From Chthoniobacterales bacterium (GTDB lineage: Bacteria > Verrucomicrobiota > Verrucomicrobiia > Chthoniobacterales > UBA10450), in contig JACDGS010000010.1 of the NCBI GenBank assembly GCA_013821455.1, forward strand, positions 30,841 to 94,840: 64,000 bases of DNA, in the 5' to 3' direction. Of the stretch, positions 46,085-55,097 are shown piece after piece. Below the pieces are notes generated by a model. The model saw nothing but the letters and a program-made list of their open reading frames with translations. It was not told the DNA's origin and did not search any database. Within the stretch, counting starts at the first letter, position 1; each line of letters opens with the position of its first letter. The position numbers and the translations under genes are program-made.

Positions 46085-46716
46085 GCGTTTTTGTCACCGG
46101 CACCGACACCGGCGTCGGCAAGACGGCTTTTACCGCCTGGCTGCTCGAGCGTCTGCGCGAGGAAGGCCTGCGTGGCGCCGGTTACAAACCCATTTGCTGC
46201 GGCGATCGCCACGATGCCGAACTGCTTCTGGCGGCAAGCGCTCCTGGCCTAACGATAAGTGAAATCAATCCGATCTGGCTGCAAACACCGGCCGCGCCGC
46301 TCACGGCGGCGTTGCAGGAAAAGCGGACGATCGATCTCCCGGCGTTGCGGGATGGGTTCGTTAGGCTCCGAAACGATTTCGATTTTGTCGTGGTCGAAGG
46401 GGTGGGTGGCTGGATCGTTCCGATCACGACCGATTATTTCTCGAGCGATCTCGCGGCCGACCTGCAGTTGCCGGTGATCATCGTTGCGCACAACCGCCTC
46501 GGTTGTTTGAATCACATCTTGCTCACCGCGCGCAGCATCGAAACCGCAGGCCTGAAATGCGCGGGCATCGTTTTGAATAACCTCGGCGAGTCCGGCGATT
46601 TGGCCTCCGCCACCAACGCCGACATTCTGCGCCGATGTCTGCCGATTCCAGTCCTCGAAAATTTCGACTTACAGAGCACCACCATTCCCCAACCGCTCCG
46701 CGAGATGCTGCGATGA
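46081..46716 (+). CDS. bioD: Dethiobiotin synthetase
   Basis: 211 residues from GTG 46081. ATP-dependent closure of the ureido ring in biotin synthesis. P-loop [17 protein letters not shown], the KPICCG segment, [13 protein letters not shown], and [16 protein letters not shown]. It overlaps purQ and cydA by 4 bp each, although their functions are unrelated. No other bio genes are near. Confidence 0.93.
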   Translation: MSVFVTGTDTGVGKTAFTAWLLERLREEGLRGAGYKPICCGDRHDAELLLAASAPGLTISEINPIWLQTPAAPLTAALQEKRTIDLPALRDGFVRLRNDFDFVVVEGVGGWIVPITTDYFSSDLAADLQLPVIIVAHNRLGCLNHILLTARSIETAGLKCAGIVLNNLGESGDLASATNADILRRCLPIPVLENFDLQSTTIPQPLREMLR

Positions 46717-48042
46717 ATGACTTTCTCTACGCCCGCTCGCAGATGGGAATGTCGCTCGCGTTTCACATCGTCTTCGCGGTGCTTGGGGTCGGTCTGCCAG
46801 TGCTTATGGCGATCGCGGAAGCGATTTATTTGCGCACGCGCCAGCCCGTTTTTCTCGAGCTAAGCAAACGCTGGGCGCGCGGGACGGCAATCCTTTTCGC
46901 AGTCGGCGCGGTCTCCGGCACCGTCCTCGCATTCGAGCTTGGGCTCCTCTGGCCCGGCTTCATGCAACACGCCGGCGCGATCATCGGGATGCCGTTTTCG
47001 CTCGAAGGTTTTGCCTTTTTTGCGGAAGCGATTTTTCTCGGACTTTATCTTTATGGTTGGGATCGGTTGCCGCCTTTCGCGCATTGGATCTGCGGCGTGC
47101 TCGTGGCGTGCAATGGCGCCCTCTCCGCGATTTTTGTCGTGACCGCGAACGCGTGGATGAATGCGCCGGCGGGCTTTCGCATGGTCGATGGCAAGGCGAC
47201 GGACATCGATCCGATCGCAGCCATGCTCAATCCGGCGAGCTTGCACGAAGCGCTGCACATGACGCTGGCCGCGTATGTCGCGACTGGATTTGCGGTCGCG
47301 GCGGTGCACGCGTTTTTTCTCCTGCGTAAACCGAAGAGTCATTTTCATCGCGGGGCACTGGGGATTGCGCTCGCGGTTGGTTGCGTTTCCATCCCGCTGC
47401 AAGTCCTGAGCGGCGATTTCAGCGCGCGGACGGTGGCGAAGATTCAGCCGCTCAAACTCGCCGCGATGGAGGCGCATTATCACAGCGGGACAGGTGTCCC
47501 AATTCTCATCGGTGGCTTGCCTAACGATGATAGCCTAACGACGAAATTCGCCCTGCGAATTCCGAACGGGCTCAGCCTGCTCGTGGCGCACGACCCGCAG
47601 GCGCGCGTCGCCGGGCTCGAGGAATTTCCGCGCCATAACTGGCCGGATGTGCGCCTGGTACATTGGTCGTTCGATCTCATGGTCGCTTGCGGTTTCGCGC
47701 TCCTCGCCATCGCGCTCGCCGCGGCCTGGCTCTGGGTTTCGCGTCGTCGCGTGCCCGACGCGCGGTGGTTCCTGCGTTCGTTGGTCTGCGCCGGGCCGCG
47801 GCTTCGTCGCCGTAGAAGCAGGCTGGATGGTGACAGAATTGGGTCGTCAACCCTGGATCATTTACGGCGTGATGCGCACCGACCAAGCCGTCACGCCGAT
47901 GCCGGGAATCGCGGCGCCGTTTTTCCTTTTCACTGCCGTTTACCTTTTTCTTGCCGCGAGCGTGGTCCATCTCCTGCGTCGCCAATTTCTGCGCGCGCCG
48001 GAATCGGTCGATCACGCGACTGCGAGGTCCACGCATGTTTGA
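46713..48042 (+). pseudogene. cydA: Cytochrome bd-type oxidase subunit I (CioA-like), apparent frameshift
   Basis: From ATG 46713 ([20 protein letters not shown]). A quinol oxidase subunit with about nine helices and a short Q-loop, as in cyanide-insensitive oxidases. Haem and quinol residues are recognisable: HIVFAVLGVGLP, MPFSLEGFAFFAEAIFLGLY, HYHSGTGVP, and WMVTELGRQPWIIYGVMRT. The frame changes between RSLVCAGP and GFVAVEAGW (about 47795-47808), where one extra base, probably a C in a GC run, separates two otherwise perfect parts. The total is 1330 nt, one more than a multiple of 3. cydB follows intact, so a sequencing error is as likely as inactivation. Confidence 0.88.
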
Positions 48043-49045
48043 AAACGCCGTCGCCGTTTTCATGGTCGGCGCACTCATCATCTACGCGCTCATGGGAGGC
48101 GCGGATTTCGGTGGCGGCTTCTGGGATTTCTGCGCGCGCGGGCCGCGCGCCTTGCGCCAGCGCGAAGCGATCGCGCGCGCCATCGGCCCCATCTGGGAGG
48201 CGAATCACGTCTGGCTCATTCTCGTCATCGTTCTGCTCTTCAGTGGTTTTCCCGTCGGCTTCGCTGCGATCATGACCGCGCTCAACATTCCACTCACGCT
48301 CATGCTTTTTGGCATCGTTCTTCGCGGCTCGACCTTCGCCTTTCGGAAATACGATCGCGACGAGGAAAAGATTCATCGCCGTTGGAGCGTCGCCTTCGGC
48401 ACGGCCAGCGTCTTCACACCGCTTGTGCAGGGGATGACTCTCGGCGCTCTTGCGACGGGAAGAATCCGTTTCGCGCAGGGCAGCCTAACGAGTGGTTATC
48501 TGGCCGGCTGGCTGACTCCGTTCGCGTTAGCCTGCGGGATTTTTGCGCTCGCGCTTTTCGCTTTTCTCGCCGCGACTTATTTAACCGTGGACACAATCGA
48601 CGCGCCCGATCTGCAAAACGATTTTCGCACTCGGGCCCTCTGGTCGGGCGGTTTGCTGTGGCCGATTGCCGGCATCGTTTTCGTTCTCTCAAAAAGTGGT
48701 GCGCCCGATATGTTCCGCGGCCTAACGAATTGGTGGGCGCCGTATTTGTTAGGTATGACCATCCTGCTCGCGATTGGCTGCTTGCTTGTGCTCTGGCAGC
48801 GCCACTTTCTCTGGGCGCGCGCGGCCGCAGCAGGCGAGGTGACGCTGGTGCTCGGCGGCTGGAGCCTCGCGCATTATCCGCATCTCATTATGCCCGATCT
48901 CACTCTGCACGATACCGCCGCGCCGGCGGCGACTTTGCGGCTCTTGCTGATAGCGCTCTGTGCTGGTGCGGTGCTTCTTTTGCCCTCGCTCTTCTTCCTC
49001 TTCCGCATCTTCAAAGGCAGCCAAATCATTGAACCCAAAAAATAA
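48035..49045 (+). CDS. cydB: Cytochrome bd-type oxidase subunit II
   Basis: 336 residues from ATG 48035 (MFENAVAVFMVGALIIYALM), overlapping the cydA end by 8 bp. Motifs GGADFGGGFWDF, PIWEANHVWLILVIVLLF and RGSTFAFRKY are characteristic. With subunit I it oxidises quinol and reduces oxygen at high affinity without pumping. Its end overlaps the next gene. Confidence 0.94.
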   Translation: MFENAVAVFMVGALIIYALMGGADFGGGFWDFCARGPRALRQREAIARAIGPIWEANHVWLILVIVLLFSGFPVGFAAIMTALNIPLTLMLFGIVLRGSTFAFRKYDRDEEKIHRRWSVAFGTASVFTPLVQGMTLGALATGRIRFAQGSLTSGYLAGWLTPFALACGIFALALFAFLAATYLTVDTIDAPDLQNDFRTRALWSGGLLWPIAGIVFVLSKSGAPDMFRGLTNWWAPYLLGMTILLAIGCLLVLWQRHFLWARAAAAGEVTLVLGGWSLAHYPHLIMPDLTLHDTAAPAATLRLLLIALCAGAVLLLPSLFFLFRIFKGSQIIEPKK

Positions 49046-50459
49046 AACCATCGCGATCCTCGGTGGCGGCTCCGCCGGATTCACCGCCGCGCGCGTGGCC
49101 TGCAAAGAGGGCGCGAATGTCCTCTTTTTCATGGGCGACAACGCCGATCACGCATCGCTCTGCATCAACGCCGGCTGCATGCCGTCGAAAGCGATCTTCG
49201 AGCCGATCGATGCCATGCATCACGCGAAACAGCACGATTGGCTTATCGTTAGGCCAAAGCAGCCTAACGAGTATCTCGCGCAGATCGTGAAATGGAAGGA
49301 CGGGGAGATCGAAAAGTTTCGCGTCGACCGGCAGGCCGAAATCTCGGCGCTGGCCGGCAATTGTTTCGAGATGATTCGGTCGAATGCCCGCTTCACAGGC
49401 GCGCACGAGATTGAGAGCGAGGGCCGGCGTTATAGTTTCGATGCCGCGATCGTCGCCACCGGCTCGGTCGCCTCTTTTCCGAAATTTTCCGGGCTCGAGA
49501 GCGTGCGCGACACAATTTGGACGAGCGACGAAATTCTGCGCAACACGCGCATTCCCAAATCGCTCGCTGTCATCGGCGCGGGTCCGATCGGGTTGGAGTT
49601 TGCGCTTCGTTACGCGCGGCTTGGTTGTGAGGTCACGCTGATCGCACAGAGCAAATTATTGTCGCGTTATCCGGCGATGTTCGGCGAGCGCATGCAGCTC
49701 ATTTACGAGCAGGAAGGCGTGCGCGTGCTGACCGGCCGCAAAGTCGCGCGGATCGCGCGCGACGACGCAGGGGAATTTGAAATCGAAACAGACGGCGCAG
49801 ACAAGACTCAACCGGTGCGCGCCGAGCGACTTCTCCTCGCCGCCGGGCGTCATCCGACGTTAGGAGACCTCAACCTCGCCGCGGTCGGCGTCACGCCTAA
49901 CGAACAAGGCCGGATCGAGATCGACGAGGATATGCGCGTGCGCGGGTCGCAATACATTTTCGCGGCCGGGGACGTCGCGGGGTTGCGCATGGTCGTGCAC
50001 CACGCGCACATCGAAGCCGGCATCGCGGCCGAGAATGCCTGCAGCGACGGCGATCGTCGTTGGACGAAGCGCTCCAACATCCAGGTTATTTTTTCCGACC
50101 CCGAGTTCGCCTTTGCGGGCCTGAAATATCCCGCCGCGAAAAAAGCCGGTTACGAGTTGGTCACGGCCACGGCGGAAAGCCGCGATGTCGGTAAGCTCCA
50201 TCTCGCTGGCGACGATCTGGGTTTCGGCGAGTTCGCCGCCGACGCCAGAACGAGCAAACTGATTAGCGCCGGACTCCTTTGTAACGATGCAAGCAATCTG
50301 ATTCACCTGCCGGCCTATGCGATCGACCATGAGCACACCGCGCATCAGCTCGAAGACGCGGAGTTTTATCACCCGACAAAAATCGAAATCATCGCGGACA
50401 TCGGCGACAAACTTTGTCGCGAGCTTGGCGGTCATCCTTTCGCGCGCGCCGACGAGTAA
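49029..50459 (+). CDS. FAD-dependent dithiol-disulfide oxidoreductase (dihydrolipoamide dehydrogenase/mercuric reductase-like)
   Basis: About 476 residues, probably starting at TTG 49029 inside the cydB end. FAD-binding IAILGGGSAGFTAARVA; the redox pair CINAGCMPSKA is C-x4-C, but with I-N-A-G instead of the usual V-N-V-G; NAD site AVIGAGPIGLEFALRYARLG; second FAD motif YIFAAGDVAG; C-terminal dimerisation domain with HEHTAHQLEDAE in place of the classic HAHPT, so the catalytic His context is altered. Substrate unclear; position after cydAB suggests redox balancing. An inverted 9-mer pair (49246/49262) lies in the coding region, read as IVRPKQPNEY. Confidence 0.83.
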   Translation: MNPKNKTIAILGGGSAGFTAARVACKEGANVLFFMGDNADHASLCINAGCMPSKAIFEPIDAMHHAKQHDWLIVRPKQPNEYLAQIVKWKDGEIEKFRVDRQAEISALAGNCFEMIRSNARFTGAHEIESEGRRYSFDAAIVATGSVASFPKFSGLESVRDTIWTSDEILRNTRIPKSLAVIGAGPIGLEFALRYARLGCEVTLIAQSKLLSRYPAMFGERMQLIYEQEGVRVLTGRKVARIARDDAGEFEIETDGADKTQPVRAERLLLAAGRHPTLGDLNLAAVGVTPNEQGRIEIDEDMRVRGSQYIFAAGDVAGLRMVVHHAHIEAGIAAENACSDGDRRWTKRSNIQVIFSDPEFAFAGLKYPAAKKAGYELVTATAESRDVGKLHLAGDDLGFGEFAADARTSKLISAGLLCNDASNLIHLPAYAIDHEHTAHQLEDAEFYHPTKIEIIADIGDKLCRELGGHPFARADE

Positions 50460-50487
50460 AACTCGTTAGGCAACTCATCTGGCGGCG

Positions 50488-50560
50488 AGCCGAAGACGGG
50501 ACTCGAACCCGTGACCTGCTGATTACGAATCAGCTGCTCTACCAGCTGAGCTACTTCGGC
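50488..50560 (-). tRNA. tRNA-Thr (anticodon CGU)
   Basis: On the minus strand the cloverleaf is GCCGAAG acceptor, D-arm with AGCTCAGCTGGTAGAGC, anticodon stem CTGAT with loop TTCGTAA, so anticodon CGT reading ACG, and T-arm GGGTTCGAGTCCC. The discriminator is T and CCA is not encoded. Stems pair fully. It lies between the flavoprotein gene and yihY; a 9-mer at 50463 is just downstream of the tRNA 3' end. Confidence 0.95.
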
Positions 50561-50651
50561 AAAGGCCTGAGAGACGGCGCCCCCGCCGCTCTGCGAAGGT
50601 CATTCTATACGCCATACCCGGCAGGTCTCGCAAGGCGCGCGCAAACGGCCG

Positions 50652-51581
50652 CTAACTTAGCGTTACTTCCTTCCTCTCGACGCGGACGGCGTGCTGATCA
50701 GGCTCAACCTTTTGACCAAAGCGATCCGCCCAGACCTGAGGCAGTTCCGCGCCAAAAAGAAGGATCTGCGACGAGTAATAAACCCAGAGTAACAGGGTGA
50801 TCAGTGAACTGGCCGCGCCATACGCCGAAGCCGCGCTCCCACTCCCGAGATAGAGGCCAAGCGCCCATTTACCCAGAGCGAAAAAAAGAGCCGTCATCAC
50901 CGCGCCGAACCAAACGTCGCGCCAACGAATTTTGGCATCCGGCAGATACTTAAAGATGATCGCGAAAAGGACCGTCACGACTACCAGATCGAAGATGAGA
51001 TAACACGCGACCGCGAGGACGATGCCACCGGGAAACTGACTTTGAACGTAATGACTGAAAGCCTTGAGGACACTCTCTGCGGTAAGTGAAACCAAGAGCA
51101 AAAAGCAGATTCCGCCGACTAAAGCGAATGAGAGAAACCGCGTCCGCAAAAATCCCGCAATGCCCGCGCCGGGTTTTGGCTTCACGCCCCAGATGGTGTT
51201 GAGCGCATCCTGAAGCTGGCCGAAAACTCCGCTGGCACCGAAAAGCGCGAGCGCAAAGCCGATGATAGTCGCAATGATCCCCTTACTTCCCTGCGAGGAT
51301 TGCGCGGCGATGTTCTGCACCACCTCCACGGCGCTCTTATCGAGAAAGTAAGACATCTGCTCGGTCACCTTCTGCCACGCTCCGGCCGGATCGTGCCGAA
51401 AGAGAAATCCTATAATAGCCAGCAGCACGACGACGAGAGGCGCGAGGGAAAACACCGTGTAATAGGCCAGAGCCGCGCCTAGTTGCGGCGCCTTATCCTC
51501 CGACCATTCGCTGATTGTCTGTTTAAAGAGCGAGATCGTTTCGCCGATGAAGCCGGATTGATTCTTCTTTGCGCTGGTCAT
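50652..51581 (-). CDS. YihY/BrkB-family inner-membrane protein
   Basis: 309 residues, six membrane helices. Family signs: DKAPQLGAALAYYTVFSLAPLVVVLLAI, then IIGFALALFGASGVFGQLQDALNTIWGV and SLITLLLWVYYSSQILLFGAEL. Once misnamed ribonuclease BN; the true function is not established. It is followed by a basic tail. Upstream, 51582-51746 holds one 9-mer (51670) and no gene. Confidence 0.92.
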   Translation of the reverse strand: MTSAKKNQSGFIGETISLFKQTISEWSEDKAPQLGAALAYYTVFSLAPLVVVLLAIIGFLFRHDPAGAWQKVTEQMSYFLDKSAVEVVQNIAAQSSQGSKGIIATIIGFALALFGASGVFGQLQDALNTIWGVKPKPGAGIAGFLRTRFLSFALVGGICFLLLVSLTAESVLKAFSHYVQSQFPGGIVLAVACYLIFDLVVVTVLFAIIFKYLPDAKIRWRDVWFGAVMTALFFALGKWALGLYLGSGSAASAYGAASSLITLLLWVYYSSQILLFGAELPQVWADRFGQKVEPDQHAVRVERKEVTLS

Positions 51582-51746
51582 GCCAGGTTAGCTTCGCGCG
51601 CGATGATCCTCCTGCGTGTGAATTCGTCGAGTTAAATTAAGCCGAGCCCAGGGGAGAGATCGCTTTCTCGCCTAACGAGTATAGGTCTCGCAGGGACACC
51701 TTGCTTCGCCTGATTCGAGAGCCATAGTCGTAAAGCACTTAAACCG

Positions 51747-52382
51747 ATGTACGATTTACCCTACTTTAAAGAAAACGATCCCGCGGCCGTGCTCGCTTTC
51801 ATCCGGGATCATCCCTTCGCCCTGTTGCTTGGTTCCGACGCCGGCCGGCCGATCGCAACCCAAGTTCCACTCTTGATCGACGAGAGAGAAGGCCGGCTTT
51901 TCCTGCGCGGGCACATGATGCGCAGGACCGATCATCACAAAGTCTTCACCCAGAATCCTGAAGCGCTTTGCGTTTTTTCAGGGGCGCATACTTATGTGAG
52001 TGCGAGCTGGTATTCAAATCCGCAGACCGGCTCGACCTGGAACTACATGAGTGTGCACGCTCGCGGAGAGGTTCGTTTTCTGAACCGGGCCGAGCTACTA
52101 ACTATCCTGGAGGAAACCACCGCTCTTTTCGAGCAGGACGAGAACTCTCCGGCTCTTTTTCGTCACTTGCCAAAGGCATATGTCGATTCGCTTGCGCCGG
52201 CGATCATCGGCTTTGAGATAGCAGTCACCGGGATCGAGAACGTGTTTAAGTTGAGCCAGAACCGCGATCAGCAGAGTTACGAAAACATCATCCAAAATCT
52301 TCATGCCAAAGGTGGCGATGCCCGAACGATTGCCGACGAAATGACCAAGCGTAAAGAGAAACTGTTCCCGGCGCGTGGATAA
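51747..52382 (+). CDS. PaiB-type FMN-binding split-barrel protein
   Basis: 211 residues: MYDLPYFKENDPAAVLAFIRDHPFALL, GRPIATQVPLLID, GHMMRRTDHHKVF, and CVFSGAHTYVSASWYSNPQTGSTWNYMSVHARG match PaiB proteins, which have an FMN-binding barrel. PaiB has been described as a repressor-like or protein-stability factor in Bacillus; its role here is unknown. Single gene, flanked by minus-strand genes. Confidence 0.88.
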   Translation: MYDLPYFKENDPAAVLAFIRDHPFALLLGSDAGRPIATQVPLLIDEREGRLFLRGHMMRRTDHHKVFTQNPEALCVFSGAHTYVSASWYSNPQTGSTWNYMSVHARGEVRFLNRAELLTILEETTALFEQDENSPALFRHLPKAYVDSLAPAIIGFEIAVTGIENVFKLSQNRDQQSYENIIQNLHAKGGDARTIADEMTKRKEKLFPARG

Positions 52383-52435
52383 CTCCCGCGACGCCATTCA
52401 TCTTTCAGGTTTCGCACCGAGTTAACCTAACGACT

Positions 52436-53347
52436 CTAAGTGGTGTCCCGAAGCTGGCGCAGCAAGAGGCGCGCGTTCTTTATGGCATTACCGTCGCGGT
52501 CGTTATTGAAATAAGCCCAGACCCGACGCGCGCCGCTTTTCCTGATCCTATCGGTCCATGCGGTCAGCTCATCGCTTGAGTAATCATGCCGATACAATTG
52601 TTTGATGCCGTGGAAGCGAAGATAGATTTCGTCAGTAGTCTGAACTAACTCGTCGGGAAGCCCAGGCCCGCTGCAAGAGCAAAAGATCGTACCATTCGCC
52701 CGAAAAGCATGGAAGACTTGCTCGTTCCACCAGCTTCGGTGCCGGAACTCAACGACGTTCCTTCTCATGGGATCGAGTTGTGCAAGAATACGGCGCAAAC
52801 GAGCGGGTGTGTAATGAAAGCTGGGCGGCAGTTGAAACAGGAAACAACCCATATGCGCGCCCAGGAGATCGGCGATATGACCGAAGTCCCGCACGAGCGT
52901 CTTCGTCCCGCTAAAGCGTTTTACGTGGGTAATAAGTTCGGAAGCCTTCACCGTGTAGAGAAACGTACTCCGCTCTACTTGCCGCCCCCAACCGCGCACT
53001 GTCGCCGGAGTAGGCCAGGCATAGAAGGGCGCATTCAGTTCTACGGTTCTAAAACTCTTCCTATAATGAGCAAACCATTTTGCCGTGGGTAAGTCATCTG
53101 GGTAGAACCCCCCGCGCCAATGCCAATAGAACCAACCTGAACAACCAACATTAAAGATAGGCAGCACAGAAGTCGGTTTCGTCCGGGCAGCGGCCTCATC
53201 TGTGGGTTCCCACTCGAGGCGCGCAGCGTGCATCTTGGCGGCGCGTCCCACGTTTTCGCGCCGCTGTTTTTCCCGCCGCGCCGCGCGTTTGGCGCGGCGT
53301 TCCTGCCTGGCCACTTCTGCCGGCTGACTTGTCTCGTTAGGCGACAA
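52436..53347 (-). CDS. DUF72-family protein
   Basis: 303 residues with a basic alanine/arginine-rich N-terminal extension, then the DUF72 TIM-barrel pattern: NVGCSGWFYWHWRGGFYP, FRTVELNAPFYAWP, FLYTVKASELITHVKR, GCFLFQLPPSFHYT, and VVEFRHRSWWNEQVF. The molecular function of this family is not known. The first residues MSPNETS are encoded by a 9-mer (53334-53342) that overlaps the start region. It is 6 bp after the sulfite-oxidase-like gene. Confidence 0.88.
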   Translation of the reverse strand: MSPNETSQPAEVARQERRAKRAARREKQRRENVGRAAKMHAARLEWEPTDEAAARTKPTSVLPIFNVGCSGWFYWHWRGGFYPDDLPTAKWFAHYRKSFRTVELNAPFYAWPTPATVRGWGRQVERSTFLYTVKASELITHVKRFSGTKTLVRDFGHIADLLGAHMGCFLFQLPPSFHYTPARLRRILAQLDPMRRNVVEFRHRSWWNEQVFHAFRANGTIFCSCSGPGLPDELVQTTDEIYLRFHGIKQLYRHDYSSDELTAWTDRIRKSGARRVWAYFNNDRDGNAIKNARLLLRQLRDTT

Positions 53348-53353
53348 GATGTG

Positions 53354-54469
53354 TTATCGCACCTCGACCTCAATCGGCAGGCAGTGACTGATATTGTAGG
53401 TGCCGCGATCGGCATCGCGTTCATAAGGCTGTTCACGGCCGCGGGCGTCAGTCGCTTTCACCATGAGCACTTGCTTGCCGCGCTTCTTTGGAGTCAGCCA
53501 TTGGTATTCCCACAACTGCCACGCGTTTCTCACCGGCTTACCTAACAAGTCTGCCCTCTTCCAGTTCTTACCCCAGTCATCGCTTACTTCGACTTTGGTT
53601 ATCTCTGAGTCAGCCGTCCAGGCGGTGCCTTGCACCCATATTTTCTCACCCGCAGGCACGACCTGTCCCAGCTCTGGACGAGAGATTTGAGCTTTCACCG
53701 GGACTTCGCTCAGCGGCACCTGCATGGGCAGACTCTTACGCGGTCGTTCCCACCTGGTATATTCAATCGTCTGATAGAAGCCGTGGAACGGTTCCTTTGT
53801 CACCAGGATATGAGTTAGCCACTTCACTGCCGCCATCCCATACCAACCGGGAACTATGGCGCGCAACGGCGCACCATGAGACTCAGGCAAGGGTTCGCCG
53901 TTCATTTCGTAAGCCAGTAAGACATCGCTCTGCGCTTTCTGCAAAGGAAGACTGCGGGCGTAATGAAACTTACCCGAAGGCTTGGGTTGTTCCTTCACTT
54001 CACCTTCATCGGCGCCTTCGAGAACAACTTCTAAAACACCATCTTTTACACCTGCCTGCTGTAGTAGGTCCGCGAGAAGGACACCGGTCCACTCAGCATT
54101 CCCAACTGCGCCAAGGCTCCATTGCGCGCCTTTCACTTTCGGTATGAGAAAGACGCGATTGTTACCCGCGCATTCGAGTAGGGACGTGGTGGTAAGCGCT
54201 TTCATCGCGCGTAAGTCGGCGAGACTAAGAGTTAGTGGCTTCCTTACTGCGCCTCCTATCTTAAGACGCCACTTCTTAGCGTTAATCTTGGGAATAGGAA
54301 AGTGACAACGCACATAGAAGCGTTCGTTAGGCGTGAGAAAGCGATCGACCGTGCCGAACGGCATCTCAAGGTTGACCGGCTCCTTTTCGATGACAATAAG
54401 GCCGCCCGCACGACCAACATCTACAGGAGAAGCATTTTCGCTAAAGACCGGGTCAGGAGAAGATTTCAT
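53354..54469 (-). CDS. Molybdopterin-dependent sulfite oxidase-like enzyme
   Basis: 371 residues. The molybdenum-ligand cysteine is in TTSLLECAGNNRVFL. Other oxidoreductase signatures are GAPLRAIVPGWYGMAAVKWLTHI and a C-terminal dimerisation domain (VPAGEKIWVQGTAWTADSEI.., WQLWEYQWLTP). Family members oxidise sulfite or sulfane sulfur with a single Mo-pterin. No twin-arginine signal or haem domain is visible, so location and electron acceptor are uncertain. The nearby sulfur-transfer genes at 21-23 kb are too far away for an operon link. Confidence 0.85.
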   Translation of the reverse strand: MKSSPDPVFSENASPVDVGRAGGLIVIEKEPVNLEMPFGTVDRFLTPNERFYVRCHFPIPKINAKKWRLKIGGAVRKPLTLSLADLRAMKALTTTSLLECAGNNRVFLIPKVKGAQWSLGAVGNAEWTGVLLADLLQQAGVKDGVLEVVLEGADEGEVKEQPKPSGKFHYARSLPLQKAQSDVLLAYEMNGEPLPESHGAPLRAIVPGWYGMAAVKWLTHILVTKEPFHGFYQTIEYTRWERPRKSLPMQVPLSEVPVKAQISRPELGQVVPAGEKIWVQGTAWTADSEITKVEVSDDWGKNWKRADLLGKPVRNAWQLWEYQWLTPKKRGKQVLMVKATDARGREQPYERDADRGTYNISHCLPIEVEVR

Positions 54470-54532
54470 GTTATTAAATGTCCACGCACCCAGGCAAACA
54501 TCATTGTGCGATTCCGAGGGAACGATCTGTCG

Positions 54533-55048
54533 TTAGTTTCCTTCCGCCATGATGAAGCTAATGTCGCCGCCTGCCTCGAGGCGAGCGACACTTATTTTTT
54601 TTACCTCATCGGTCTTGGCGCGCAAACGCATATCCTCCAGGACATCTTCCTCTGTGACATCGTTCGCGAGAAGAGTTTTTCGCTGCCAGTTGCCGCCGCG
54701 CACGATAACTGCCGGTGCGCCTTTGAAAAGTCTGTGCATGAGCGGCCAGCGACAACATCCGAAGGCCAGGAGACGATGCAGTCCGACCAGAATCGCGGAG
54801 GCTCCGATTGTAGGAAAGAAAGCCGAGCTGCCATTCACGCCGCGCGCCATGACCGACGCTAACAGGACCAGAAGCACGGTATCGAAGGGCGATTTCTTCG
54901 TCAGCGAGCGGCGATCACTTAGTCGCGCCAGGACCAACGCGACGGCAAACATGATTACGCCCCGCAAGGTGATTTGCAGAAAACTCAGATCCTTGGGCTG
55001 AAGGTCGAGGCCGAGTAAGAGGCGAAGTGAGTCAAGAAAGGAATTCAT
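54533..55048 (-). CDS. YetF/DUF421-type membrane protein
   Basis: 171 residues from ATG 55048 (MNSFLDSLRLLLGLDLQPKD). Two to three hydrophobic helices (LRGVIMFAVALVLARLSD, FDTVLLVLLASVMARGVNG), then a cytoplasmic domain with GAPAVIVRGGNWQRKTLLAN and MRLRAKTDEVKKISVARLEAGG, as in YetF/YcaP. Function unknown. It follows ligD by 49 bp on the same strand. Confidence 0.82.
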   Translation of the reverse strand: MNSFLDSLRLLLGLDLQPKDLSFLQITLRGVIMFAVALVLARLSDRRSLTKKSPFDTVLLVLLASVMARGVNGSSAFFPTIGASAILVGLHRLLAFGCCRWPLMHRLFKGAPAVIVRGGNWQRKTLLANDVTEEDVLEDMRLRAKTDEVKKISVARLEAGGDISFIMAEGN

Positions 55049-55097
55049 ACCTTTATTTCGTGTCTGGCCTCGCAATAAGGTGTGCCGTGCGGTCTCG

